Of a DNA stretch of 64,000 nucleotides, positions 54,708 through 62,443 are shown piece after piece (the stretch's first letter is position 1; each line of letters opens with the position of its first letter). Position numbers and translations under genes: made by a program. The notes below the pieces were generated by a model, which saw only the letters and a program-made list of their open reading frames with translations, searched no databases and was not told where the DNA came from. This DNA comes from Chloroflexota bacterium (GTDB lineage: Bacteria; Chloroflexota; Anaerolineae; Anaerolineales; Villigracilaceae): positions 34,852 to 98,851 of the forward strand of contig JAAENC010000229.1 in NCBI GenBank assembly GCA_024224815.1, given 5' to 3'.

Positions 54708-54729
54708 CAGCTTAACGCGGGATTAGGTG
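54708..54729. repeat. attC-core-like boundary repeat, copy 2
   Basis: CAGCTTAACGCGGGATTAGGTG. The minus strand reads ACCTAAT-CCCGC-GTTAAGC, similar in order to the R''-L'' half of an attC site. The full palindromic attC fold is not visible. It lies 15 bases past the stop of the DUF1232 gene. Confidence 0.4.
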
Positions 54730-54744
54730 GTAGTTATTTTGAAC

Positions 54745-55215
54745 CTACTCCTTGTCTTTTTTATCAAAACCTTTGACGATTTTTTCCCATAAGCCACTCC
54801 CGACCATTTCTTCAGCAACTTGAAGGATTTGTTGAACGAGGTCTAAAATGTTTTGGTCTCCCGCCCAGTGTCGTTGCACAATTTCGGGGCTGGTTTTGTT
54901 GATAATGCTATTTAAAACAAAAGCAGCCATTGCAACATCATCAATATACCCAAAGGGACCACTGATAGCTTCGGGTATTAAGTCAACAGGCGAGACGAAA
55001 TAGGCAATCGCTCCTGCAAGTTTTGCTTTTTCACTAGTGGGCACTTCTTTGTCAACAGCCAATCTGCAAAGTAAATGAAATAAGTCAGGTGCAGCAAGGA
55101 GATAATCTGCAAATTTGTAATCAACACCTTTGCCTTTGATCCAACCCCGAATACTGTCTCGCATCTGCTGATAGAAATCAAGTTGATAGTCCAATTGAGA
55201 GTCTTGCTCAGACAT
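54745..55215 (-). CDS. DUF1232 / YkvA-family protein
   Basis: The product is 156 residues. The YkvA motif AKLAGAIAYFVSPVDLIPEAISGPFGYIDD is present, split here by a short extension. The region after it (AMAAFVLNSI) is a predicted helix. Function in the family is poorly defined; members are small membrane-associated proteins. The C-terminal half is acidic and charged (VKGFDKKDKE). It has its own ribosome site and no functional neighbours. Confidence 0.8.
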   Translation of the reverse strand: MSEQDSQLDYQLDFYQQMRDSIRGWIKGKGVDYKFADYLLAAPDLFHLLCRLAVDKEVPTSEKAKLAGAIAYFVSPVDLIPEAISGPFGYIDDVAMAAFVLNSIINKTSPEIVQRHWAGDQNILDLVQQILQVAEEMVGSGLWEKIVKGFDKKDKE

Positions 55216-55567
55216 TTATAAGCTCCTGTTTTTTCAAAACGACTTAAGTACTTTGCGTGTTGGATGAAAGCCACCCAACTATATTCATCTGAAGTATTCG
55301 GCATAAACACCAAAATAAGGATATTATCAAGAACACTTCTTGTTTTTTATAGGCTATATAGTAATCATCTTGCTTTTTTTATTCTCCAGCCCATAAAAGC
55401 ATTAGAGAGCTTATACACTAAGAATATTTTCTCTATGTACGTTTTTAGCCCGAATGGGCTTTGTAAAGATAGCATGGGTGGGTTCGCGGAGCATCCTTTA
55501 GGGTACCGCTGTGCGGATGGGGTTATTCAACAAAATGCTCTTTTGCAAGCTGATATTAATTTTACTC

Positions 55568-55693
55568 CAGCCCCCTCCCAGCCTCCCCCAAATTCTAAAA
55601 GCGGAATTTAGGGGAGGGGTTTTGGCTAGATTCCCCCCCCCCATTTTTGTTTTTCAAAATGGAGGGATGTCCGAGGGACAGGGGGGCAGAGGC
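55568..55693. repeat. REP-like C/G element, large copy
   Basis: Words of C5-7 and G5-7 (CCCCCTCCC, TTTAGGGGAGGGG, GAGGGATGTCCGAGGGACAGGGGGG) alternate over 125 bases and can fold into two hairpins (the second around TTTTGTTTTTCAAAAT). It is related to 7432-7514. Confidence 0.55.
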
Positions 55694-55720
55694 ACACAAG
55701 CACTCTCTGATAGGATAAAA

Positions 55721-55750
55721 AAACTCCCCGTTCATTTGAACGGGGAGTTT
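55721..55750 (-). terminator. Intrinsic terminator of the rpmH-jag operon
   Basis: A perfect 14-bp stem (AAACTCCCCGTTCA with its complement), a 2-base loop and an A-run on the plus strand that becomes a T-run on the minus strand. It lies five bases past the jag stop. Confidence 0.92.
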
Positions 55751-55755
55751 AGGTT

Positions 55756-56541
55756 CTAAATTTTTGGCTCAATGACCACTTTGCGGTGGGGGTCTTCGCC
55801 GCTGCTATTTGTAACAACATCAGGGCTATTTTGCAGGCTCATGTGAACAATGCGTCTTTCGTTCGCGGGCATTGGCTCAAGGCTTTGTTTTCGTCCGCTT
55901 TTGGCAACTTGTTGCGCCATTTTTTGCGCCATTTGCTTAAGTTGTTCTTCGCGTCGGCTGCGATGTCCTTCCACATCTATCGAAAGGCGCACCCAGCGAG
56001 ACATTTCTTTGCTGACGATTAATGCCGCAATACGCTGAAAAGCGTCAATCGTTTTGCCGCGTCTGCCGATCAGCACGCCGAGATCTTTTCCTTTTACTTC
56101 GACATAAACCGATTTTCGTCCTTCGCGGTCGGGGTCGTCGTAGCGGGCGGTCGCTTTTGCTTCAAGATTCATCAACTCGAGCAGTTTATTAACCACTTCT
56201 TCGGCGCGTTCAAGGAGGGGCTCATCTGTTTCGGGATCGGATGATGTGCTCTTTTTAACGGGAGCAGGTTTATTATCCGTGGGCGTTTCGGGAGCTTCAT
56301 CCGCTGCGGGAGCAGACTTATTTTCAACTTGCTCAGCTTTTTCAGCTTCTTCTGCCTCTGTGCCGTTCACCGTTAAACGGATCCGCACCTGGCGTTGTCC
56401 AAGCCCAAGAAAACCTTTGCCGCCCGAGTCTAATACCTCGAAGGAGACATCTGCTGCGGTTAATCCTAAATCTTTTAAACCTTTTGCGAGCGCCTCTTCA
56501 ACGGTTGGGGCGATCACTTCAAGCGTTGTTTTTTCTTGCAT
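55756..56541 (-). CDS. jag: Jag/KhpB RNA-binding protein
   Basis: The product is 261 residues. The Jag-N domain (TLEVIAPTVEEALAKGLKDLG, SGGKGFLGLG) is followed by a Pro/Ala/Glu linker, a KH domain (DLGVLIGRRGKTIDAFQ) and an R3H domain (EPMPANERRIVHMSLQ). Jag (KhpB) binds RNA and affects cell division and envelope functions in Gram-positives. It is the last gene of the rpmH-rnpA-yidD-yidC unit, 13 bases after yidC, and ends at the terminator at 55721-55750. Confidence 0.94.
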   Translation of the reverse strand: MQEKTTLEVIAPTVEEALAKGLKDLGLTAADVSFEVLDSGGKGFLGLGQRQVRIRLTVNGTEAEEAEKAEQVENKSAPAADEAPETPTDNKPAPVKKSTSSDPETDEPLLERAEEVVNKLLELMNLEAKATARYDDPDREGRKSVYVEVKGKDLGVLIGRRGKTIDAFQRIAALIVSKEMSRWVRLSIDVEGHRSRREEQLKQMAQKMAQQVAKSGRKQSLEPMPANERRIVHMSLQNSPDVVTNSSGEDPHRKVVIEPKI

Positions 56542-56554
56542 CTTTCTCTCCCTA

Positions 56555-57307
56555 TTATTTTCTACCTGGTATTAAGTTGCTCCAATTTGCGCGTCCCATC
56601 ATGGCGTATTGTGCCACACCGAGTATATTGCTGGTGATGAAATAAAGTGCCAAGCCAGAGGGGAAAGTCATCGCCAAATAGCCCATGAAGAAAGGCATAT
56701 AAATGCTCATCATATTGCCCATTGCGGCACTTTGATCGCCAGGGTTTGCAGGCGGGGTCATCAACTTTGATTGCATATAAGAAGTGATGAGAACAATAAC
56801 CGCCAATACGGGGAGGTCAAAACCAAAGATAGGCAGAGATTCCGGGCGACCCAAGTCCATCCACAGGAATTTACTGTTGAGGGGGACGATCTCTGTTACA
56901 TCCAGGAAAGGGTAAAGATTTCTGGAGAAGTTGAGCAGAGAAAGGGGGGTGGCTGCCAATGAGCGGATAATGGACTGATACAGACCGATAATGACGGGGA
57001 ACTGGATCAGGGTCGGCAAACAAGAACCAAAGGGGTTAATGCCGCGCTCTTTGTAAATGCGCATTTGTTCTTGTGCTAACTTTTCTTTGTCATCCTTATA
57101 TTTTTTCTGAATGCCAAGCCACTCTTTATCTTTTTGAAGTTCCTGCATCCCTTGTGTGCCTTTAAGTTGTTGGGCTGTAAGGGGCCAGGTAATAGCACGG
57201 ATAAGAATGGTGAAAAGAATGATCGCGATGCCAAAATTATGTCCAATGATGTCGTAAATGAAGAGCAAAACATTGGTCATGGGGATGATTATGTAGGTAT
57301 CCCACAT
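56555..57307 (-). CDS. yidC: YidC/Oxa1-type membrane protein insertase
   Basis: The product is 250 residues with five helices. It inserts membrane proteins independently of or with Sec. The conserved region FTILIRAITWPLTAQQLKGT, the hydrophilic-groove Arg (ILIRAITW), the coiled loop QKDKEWLGIQKKYKDDKEKL and PFGSCLPTLIQFPV are present. The first helix starts close to the N-terminus, so there is no large periplasmic domain as in Gram-negative YidC; this is the Gram-positive-like form. It lies 12 bases after the propeller gene. Confidence 0.93.
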   Translation of the reverse strand: MWDTYIIIPMTNVLLFIYDIIGHNFGIAIILFTILIRAITWPLTAQQLKGTQGMQELQKDKEWLGIQKKYKDDKEKLAQEQMRIYKERGINPFGSCLPTLIQFPVIIGLYQSIIRSLAATPLSLLNFSRNLYPFLDVTEIVPLNSKFLWMDLGRPESLPIFGFDLPVLAVIVLITSYMQSKLMTPPANPGDQSAAMGNMMSIYMPFFMGYLAMTFPSGLALYFITSNILGVAQYAMMGRANWSNLIPGRK

Positions 57308-57319
57308 AGTGTTGCCTCC

Positions 57320-58396
57320 TTAGTTTTCCGGGGTAAATTGCCAAACTTGTCTGCCTTCAGTATCAAGGGCCACAAGAATGGAGTCATTTTCCATTGGTGA
57401 AAAGAGAATTAGCTCGCCACCTTGAACCGGCGCACCATAAAGTTGCCCACCAATGGCTTGTTGCCAAAGGGTAGAGCCTTCATGGTCATAAGCGTAGGCT
57501 GTGCCAGATTCTGTGCCGATCACAATGAAATCTTCTGTGACTAGTGGCGCGCCAAGAATGGTGCCATTCGGTTTTACTGGGCCCCAGATCGAGTCGCCGT
57601 TGGTGGCATCGATGGCGTAAAAATTACCATCCAGGTCACCTGCGTAGAGCGTTTCGCCTTCAAGAGCGATAGCGTCCCAAACCCAGCCGCTGGTTGCGAA
57701 ATCCCATTTTATAGTTTGTGAGTCGGTGTTAATTGCTTCAACCTTAGAGCCAAAAGAGCCGCTGTAGAGTGTTCCATCAGCGCCAAGAAGAGGGCTGCCG
57801 GGGGCGGCACCGCTTAATTGGGTCGTCCATGCAATATCTTCTTTTTGAATGTCAAAGGCATAAAGATTATGATCGAGAGAATTGATATAGAGGAAATTTC
57901 CATCGACTACAGGCTGCGACCACAAAGGCCCGCCAAGGTGTTTGGCCCAAAGAAAATTGCCATTTAGATCAAAAGCATAGAGTTTGCCATCTGTGTTTGG
58001 TGCATAAATTTTTTCGTCAACAACGATCGGGCTTGCAATCCAGATGCCTTCAGAATCGCCAAAAATCCAATTGACTACGCCTGTTGCAGCGTTTACAGAA
58101 ACCAAGCTATGCGCGGTGCCTGCGCTGGCAAGCAATAATTGTCCATCTTCAGTGACTACGGGTGTCGCGAAATAAGATTCTTTTGCATCTGCCTTATCAG
58201 CGGGATATTGCCAGGAAACGCTTCCGTTGTCCAAATTAATGGCATAGACCAAAGAGCCGTTTGCAAGATAGGCTTTCTCTGTATCTGCACTCAGACCAGA
58301 CCAGCTATTTGCGTTCATCGCAGAGGCGGAACATCCACTTAATAAAATGGATAACATCACTGCCATCATGATTACTAAAAGTTTTTTCGATTTCAC
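57320..58396 (-). CDS. PQQ-type beta-propeller lipoprotein (BamB-like fold)
   Basis: The product is 358 residues with a lipobox (ILLSGC) near residue 22. Seven or eight repeats follow with the PQQ-propeller signature, such as GSVSWQYPAD, GKLYAFDLNGNFLWAK and GNFYAIDATNGDSIWGP. The fold resembles BamB, but no BamA partner or other outer-membrane assembly protein is seen. The gene lies between yidD and yidC, with 9- and 12-base gaps, which suggests a link to membrane-protein insertion or folding on the outer face of the membrane. The role is inference. Confidence 0.88.
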   Translation of the reverse strand: MKSKKLLVIMMAVMLSILLSGCSASAMNANSWSGLSADTEKAYLANGSLVYAINLDNGSVSWQYPADKADAKESYFATPVVTEDGQLLLASAGTAHSLVSVNAATGVVNWIFGDSEGIWIASPIVVDEKIYAPNTDGKLYAFDLNGNFLWAKHLGGPLWSQPVVDGNFLYINSLDHNLYAFDIQKEDIAWTTQLSGAAPGSPLLGADGTLYSGSFGSKVEAINTDSQTIKWDFATSGWVWDAIALEGETLYAGDLDGNFYAIDATNGDSIWGPVKPNGTILGAPLVTEDFIVIGTESGTAYAYDHEGSTLWQQAIGGQLYGAPVQGGELILFSPMENDSILVALDTEGRQVWQFTPEN

Positions 58397-58405
58397 TTTT
58401 TTCTC

Positions 58406-58696
58406 CTACGGGACGGGGTCAATCCCGCCTTCGTTGAAAGGGTTACAACGCAAAACGCGCCAAATTGCCATAACTGAGCCTTTTAGTACGCCATATTTAT
58501 AAATTGCCTGATACCCATAATGTGAACAAGAAGGGTAAAAGCGGCAAGTCCCGTTAGGGAGCGCGCGTGACAGGGTCATTTGATAAAAGCGGATTAATCC
58601 CAAAAGAACCCAGCGAGGCCAATAGAATGGATTACGAGATAAATCTCGCAAACGCGGCTCGTTGGGGTATTCAGTAGGGAGGTAAAACTCAGACAT
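58406..58696 (-). CDS. yidD: Membrane protein insertion efficiency factor YidD
   Basis: The product is 96 residues. The signature [28 protein letters not shown] and [13 protein letters not shown] is complete, including the Cys and Pro residues. YidD is a small membrane-associated protein that helps YidC-dependent insertion. It has an N-terminal extension before the conserved part. The gene overlaps rnpA by eight bases. Confidence 0.94.
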   Translation of the reverse strand: MSEFYLPTEYPNEPRLRDLSRNPFYWPRWVLLGLIRFYQMTLSRALPNGTCRFYPSCSHYGYQAIYKYGVLKGSVMAIWRVLRCNPFNEGGIDPVP

Positions 58697-59039
58697 TATT
58701 TTTGTGTAAACTGGCGCGTAGTAAAAGCGCTTGCAGTGCTATGCGAACCACAGGCATTTTGACTTGGATGATCGGTGCGCGGGCAATAAGCACTAAATCG
58801 TAGCCCGACTTTATTTGCGGATGCAGATCCTGGGCCGCGGCTCGAACGAGACGTTTGGCTCGATTTCGTTTAACAGCATTTCCCACGCTTTTACCGGCTG
58901 CTACACCCACTCGTGTTGTAGATAAATTATTTTCACTCTCTATCGCTATCAACACAAGGAGCGGGTGGGCATAAGACTTTCCATTACGCCGCACCCGCTT
59001 GAAATCGGTTGATCGGGTTAGGCGAAAATTTCTTTGCAC
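58689..59039 (-). CDS. rnpA: Ribonuclease P protein component
   Basis: The product is 116 residues. RnpA forms RNase P with RNA and matures tRNA 5' ends. The signature [11 protein letters not shown] (the RNR motif) is present, and the N-terminus [17 protein letters not shown] is typical. It lies 70 bases after rpmH. A hairpin at 59077-59102 separates the two. Confidence 0.94.
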   Translation of the reverse strand: MQRNFRLTRSTDFKRVRRNGKSYAHPLLVLIAIESENNLSTTRVGVAAGKSVGNAVKRNRAKRLVRAAAQDLHPQIKSGYDLVLIARAPIIQVKMPVVRIALQALLLRASLHKNNV

Positions 59040-59076
59040 CTACGCCCTCACATATTGTCTTTTCACGATCTTCCAA

Positions 59077-59102
59077 GTCTGTGCCATGAGCTTTGCACAG
59101 AC
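59077..59102 (-). other. Hairpin in the rpmH-rnpA intercistronic gap
   Basis: GTCTGTGC (59077-59084) and GCACAGAC (59095-59102) form an 8-bp stem with a 10-base loop and no T-run. It lies between the rpmH stop and the rnpA start and could partly separate the high-level rpmH message from the low-level rnpA message. Confidence 0.5.
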
Positions 59103-59109
59103 GGCTCTT

Positions 59110-59280
59110 CTACCAGTTAACTTTTTTGACGTGTTGGTTCGCTTTTACGCTTAGGCGAAGACGACCTTTAAGGCGGCGACGTTTTAATACCTTGCGCCCA
59201 CCTTTGGTTGACATGCGCTGGCGGAAACCATGCACACGGACGCGGCGGCGTTTTTTAGGTTGATAGGTTCGTTTTGGCAT
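59110..59280 (-). CDS. rpmH: 50S ribosomal protein L34
   Basis: The product is 56 residues, starting at the ATG at 59278-59280 and ending with TAG at 59110-59112. The sequence [13 protein letters not shown] ... [17 protein letters not shown] is the universal L34 signature, with a basic C-terminal extension ([16 protein letters not shown]). It is the first gene of the rpmH-rnpA-yidD-propeller-yidC-jag operon. dnaA, which often precedes rpmH, is not present; purB lies upstream instead. Confidence 0.97.
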   Translation of the reverse strand: MPKRTYQPKKRRRVRVHGFRQRMSTKGGRKVLKRRRLKGRLRLSVKANQHVKKVNW

Positions 59281-59400
59281 TACACTTTCCTTTACAGATT
59301 AGATGTTGAATAATAGCAAATTTAAATAGCCCTCTCTTCGAAGACTAGCACGACATTATACCGTAAGGCATATGATTCAGCAAACAAAATTAGGGAAAAT

Positions 59401-59524
59401 CAGCAAGTCCAAATTATGGATGCATTTGCGAGGAGAGCTTCACCCGACGAAGCAATCTTACTTGAAATGAGATCGCTTCGTCGTAGGAGCGTGCTCCTCG
59501 CGAAGTCATAATTTGGACTTGCTG
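59401..59524. repeat. Large nested palindrome of the TTGCGAGGAG family
   Basis: Three concentric inverted pairs: CAGCAAGTCCAAATTATG (59401-59418) with its complement (59507-59524); GCGAGGAG (59428-59435) with CTCCTCGC (59494-59501); CGACGAAGC (59445-59453) with GCTTCGTCG (59475-59483). It fills the gap between purB and rpmH and resembles the elements at 38941-39030 and 51919-52018. It has the outline of a small non-autonomous mobile palindrome. Confidence 0.7.
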
Positions 59525-59538
59525 GGGGAAAAGAAGCT

Positions 59539-60915
59539 TTATTGCTCTAATATATCCAAAACACCTTGCGCAATCTCCTCCGACAAGCCAATATAACTCT
59601 GCGGGGAGAGTTGGTGGAGTTTTCTTTTGAGACTTTCTTCTATATCCAATTTATCAATCCATTCGATATACGTTTTTTCGCTAAATTCTTTGCCGCGTGT
59701 GAGTTCTTTCAGCTTTTCATAACTTTTTGGGATTTTTGCCGCACGCAAAATAGTTTGTGCGCCTTCTGCGACAACTTCCCAATGATTTTCAAGCTCGTCT
59801 TCCATCTTCTTTATGTTGGCTTCAATGCGATTTAGCCCATGAGCCAAGCTTGAGTAGGCGATCAGGCTATATCCCAAGGCCGAGCCAAAATTGCGCCGCA
59901 CGGTCGAATCGGAGAGATCGCGTTGCAGGCGGGAGACAGGCAATTTGCGGATAAATTGTTCGAGCAGGGTGTTGGCGATGCCCAAATTCCCTTCTGCGTT
60001 TTCAAAGTCTATTGGGTTTACTTTTTGCGGCATCGTAGATGAGCCGATCTCTCCTTCGACCACGCGCAATTTCAGATAGTCGTCGCTGATATATCGCCAA
60101 ATATCTTGAGAGAAATCTAAAAGGATGGAATTTATTAGATGCAAAATTTGAAAGAAGCTTAGCCAGTTATCATAGGGCAGGATTTGTGTGGTGACGGTAT
60201 TTGCTTGCAAGTTTAGCGTTTTGAAAAAATCAAGGTTGAATTGCTGCCAATCCACATCAGGGAAGGCTGCTTTTGGGGCGTTATAGCTGCCAACTGCGCC
60301 ACTAAATTTGGCTTCAAAGCTATGTGTTTTTAGTGCATCGCGTTGTTTTATTAGGCGTGATAGAAAAACGGCAATTTCTTTGCCGAAGGTGCTGGGAACA
60401 GCTGGCTGCCCATGTGTGCGTGCCAAAATGGGCGCGGATTTGGTTTTTTCGACCAAATCCGCTATTTGGGTGAGGAGATTGTTTATAGTCGGTAGCAAGA
60501 CAAAATCACGGGCGTTCCGCAGGGAAAGGGCATAGGCGGTGAAATTGACATCTGCACTGGTTAATCCAAAGTGGAGCCATTCTGCTAAATCTGCCAGAGA
60601 TGTTGTGTTTAGCCGTTCTTTTAGAAAATACTCGATTGCCTTAACATCGTGGCGGGTTTCCAACTCTATTTCTTTGATACGTTCAGCGTCTTTGAGAGAG
60701 AAATTTTCTTTTAGTTCGTTGAGAAAATCCGACTCTTCTTTGTTGAGCGGGCGGATCGTATCTAAATTTTGTGAAAGGGCTATGAGATAGTCTATTTCTA
60801 CCTGTGCGCGGTTGCGGATATAGGCAAATTCTGAAAAATGGGTGCGCAGGGGCTTGGTTATTTTGGCGTAGCGCCCATCAATGGGTGAGAGAAAGCTGAG
60901 TTTATGATTTTCCAT
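59539..60915 (-). CDS. purB: Adenylosuccinate lyase
   Basis: The product is 458 residues. It catalyses two steps of purine synthesis: SAICAR to AICAR and adenylosuccinate to AMP. The signature loop SSTMPQKVNPIDFENAEGNL is intact, with the catalytic Ser and Lys, and GLTSADVNFTA and THGQPAVPSTFGKE are present. It diverges from guaB-purA over 76 bases, so the AMP- and GMP-branch genes are clustered. Confidence 0.96.
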   Translation of the reverse strand: MENHKLSFLSPIDGRYAKITKPLRTHFSEFAYIRNRAQVEIDYLIALSQNLDTIRPLNKEESDFLNELKENFSLKDAERIKEIELETRHDVKAIEYFLKERLNTTSLADLAEWLHFGLTSADVNFTAYALSLRNARDFVLLPTINNLLTQIADLVEKTKSAPILARTHGQPAVPSTFGKEIAVFLSRLIKQRDALKTHSFEAKFSGAVGSYNAPKAAFPDVDWQQFNLDFFKTLNLQANTVTTQILPYDNWLSFFQILHLINSILLDFSQDIWRYISDDYLKLRVVEGEIGSSTMPQKVNPIDFENAEGNLGIANTLLEQFIRKLPVSRLQRDLSDSTVRRNFGSALGYSLIAYSSLAHGLNRIEANIKKMEDELENHWEVVAEGAQTILRAAKIPKSYEKLKELTRGKEFSEKTYIEWIDKLDIEESLKRKLHQLSPQSYIGLSEEIAQGVLDILEQ

Positions 60916-60948
60916 AAAGGAATTATACGCTATGGGCGATAGAGACGT

Positions 60949-60954
60949 TATAAT
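60949..60954 (+). promoter_or_regulatory. -10 box TATAAT before guaB
   Basis: A perfect TATAAT 38 bases upstream of the guaB ATG, in the divergent purB-guaB interval. The matching -35 at 17 bp is weak. Confidence 0.4.
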
Positions 60955-60991
60955 GGCTGTCGTTTCAAAAAATAACTTCGGGAAGGAAAAT

Positions 60992-62431
60992 ATGAAAATT
61001 TTGCCTAATATTGCATTGACTTATGATGATGTTTTGCTTGTGCCGCAATACTCAACAGTGAAGTCTCGTAAAAAACTCTCAACGAAAACAAAATTAACTG
61101 AAAAGCTGTCTTTAGAAATTCCAGTTGTTTCAGCAAATATGGATACCGTTACTGAGAGTGAAATGGCAATTACCATGGCGCGTGCCGGCGGGATCGGCAT
61201 TATCCATCGCTTTATGTCTATCGAAGAGCAGGTGCGCCAGGTATTGCGTGTGAAAAAGTCTGAGTCTTTTGTGGTGAAAAACCCGCTTACATTAACGGGT
61301 ACGCATACTGTTGCGGACGTTAACCGCATTGTAGAAGAAACTTATGCTGGTGGTATTGTCATCCTAGATGAGAATGAGCGAGTGATCGGTATTGTGACAA
61401 CACGAGATCTTATTTTTGAGAAAAACGAAAAATTATTGGTCAAAGATGTCATGACGCGCAACGTGATTACAGCTCATGCGAATACAAGCCTTGAAGAAGC
61501 AGAAAAGATCTTGCACAAAGAGCGTATTGAAAAACTCCCATTGGTGGATGCCGACGGCAAGTTGGTTGGTCTAATTACCTCCAAGGATATTCTCAAGCTG
61601 GAAAAATACCCGCGTGCGAGCAAAGACTCTCTCGGACGTTTAGCCGTTGGCGCGGCAATTGGCGTGAAATCGAGCGAATTAACCCGTGTTGAACGTCTTC
61701 TGGATGTTGGCGTGGATGCCCTTGTGGTCGATATTGCCCATGGTGACTCCAAACTGGAAATTGATATTGTCAAAGAAATGCGTAAAAATTTCCCCGAAGT
61801 ACAAATTGTTGGTGGAAATGTGGCTACGGCAGAGGGAACGCAGCGCCTGATAGACGCTGGCGTAGATGCTGTCAAAGTTGGCGTAGGGCCTGGCTCTATT
61901 TGTATTACGCGCATTGTTGCGGGGGCGGGTGTGCCGCAGTTTACCGCAGTTAAAGAATGTGCCGAAGTGGCTCGCCCGCAGGGAATTCCCGTCATTGCCG
62001 ATGGCGGCATTCGTACATCAGGAGATATTGTCAAAGCCTTGGGCGCGGGCGCATCTACAGTCATGCTTGGCAGCATTTTAGCGGGAACGGACGAAAGCCC
62101 GGGCATTTTTGTCACGCGTAAAGGACATCGTTATAAATCTTCACGCGGGATGGCTTCTTTACAGGCAAATTTGGCACGAAAAAGCCGTGAAGGCGAAAGC
62201 AATATCACCAAAGAAGAAATTGAAGAATATGTTTCTGAAGGCGTAGATGCCTTGGTCCCTTATCGCGGTACAACCCGCGAAGTTTTGGCCCAACTTGTGG
62301 GCGGTTTACAGTCGGGGATGAGCTATACGAATGCTCATTCTCTGGACGAACTCTACGAAAAAGCGACCTTTGTTCGCATGACTCCCGTTGGTTTGCGCGA
62401 ATCGCATCCGCATGATGTAAACTTAGGATAA
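60992..62431 (+). CDS. guaB: IMP dehydrogenase
   Basis: The product is 479 residues from the ATG at 60992, with a GGAAGGA site. An upstream frame lacks a site and crosses the -10 box. It oxidises IMP to XMP, the committed step to GMP. The active-site Cys loop is [15 protein letters not shown]; two CBS domains (about residues 95-205) lie in the usual place. The C-terminal Tyr-Arg region ([11 protein letters not shown]) is complete. It forms an operon with purA, 12 bases apart. Confidence 0.97.
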   Translation: MKILPNIALTYDDVLLVPQYSTVKSRKKLSTKTKLTEKLSLEIPVVSANMDTVTESEMAITMARAGGIGIIHRFMSIEEQVRQVLRVKKSESFVVKNPLTLTGTHTVADVNRIVEETYAGGIVILDENERVIGIVTTRDLIFEKNEKLLVKDVMTRNVITAHANTSLEEAEKILHKERIEKLPLVDADGKLVGLITSKDILKLEKYPRASKDSLGRLAVGAAIGVKSSELTRVERLLDVGVDALVVDIAHGDSKLEIDIVKEMRKNFPEVQIVGGNVATAEGTQRLIDAGVDAVKVGVGPGSICITRIVAGAGVPQFTAVKECAEVARPQGIPVIADGGIRTSGDIVKALGAGASTVMLGSILAGTDESPGIFVTRKGHRYKSSRGMASLQANLARKSREGESNITKEEIEEYVSEGVDALVPYRGTTREVLAQLVGGLQSGMSYTNAHSLDELYEKATFVRMTPVGLRESHPHDVNLG

Positions 62432-62443
62432 GGAGAAAATCTA

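Larger units (their letters stand above)
55216..55755. other. Intergenic region with REP-like element and terminator
   Basis: No convincing gene: frames here are short and overlap the repeats. The region holds a long C/G palindrome block at 55568-55693 and the jag terminator at 55721-55750. An RYYYAAC word on the minus strand at 55257-55263 (ATCCAAC) upstream of the DUF1232 gene could be another cassette boundary but is weak. Confidence 0.55.

Noticed and set aside
59281-59538. Possible oriC next to rpmH
   Set aside because: dnaA is absent and no cluster of DnaA boxes (TTATCCACA type) is visible; the space is filled by a palindromic repeat.
61474-62115. 213-codon minus-strand frame
   Set aside because: Antisense of guaB with Thr/Pro-rich composition typical of shadow frames.
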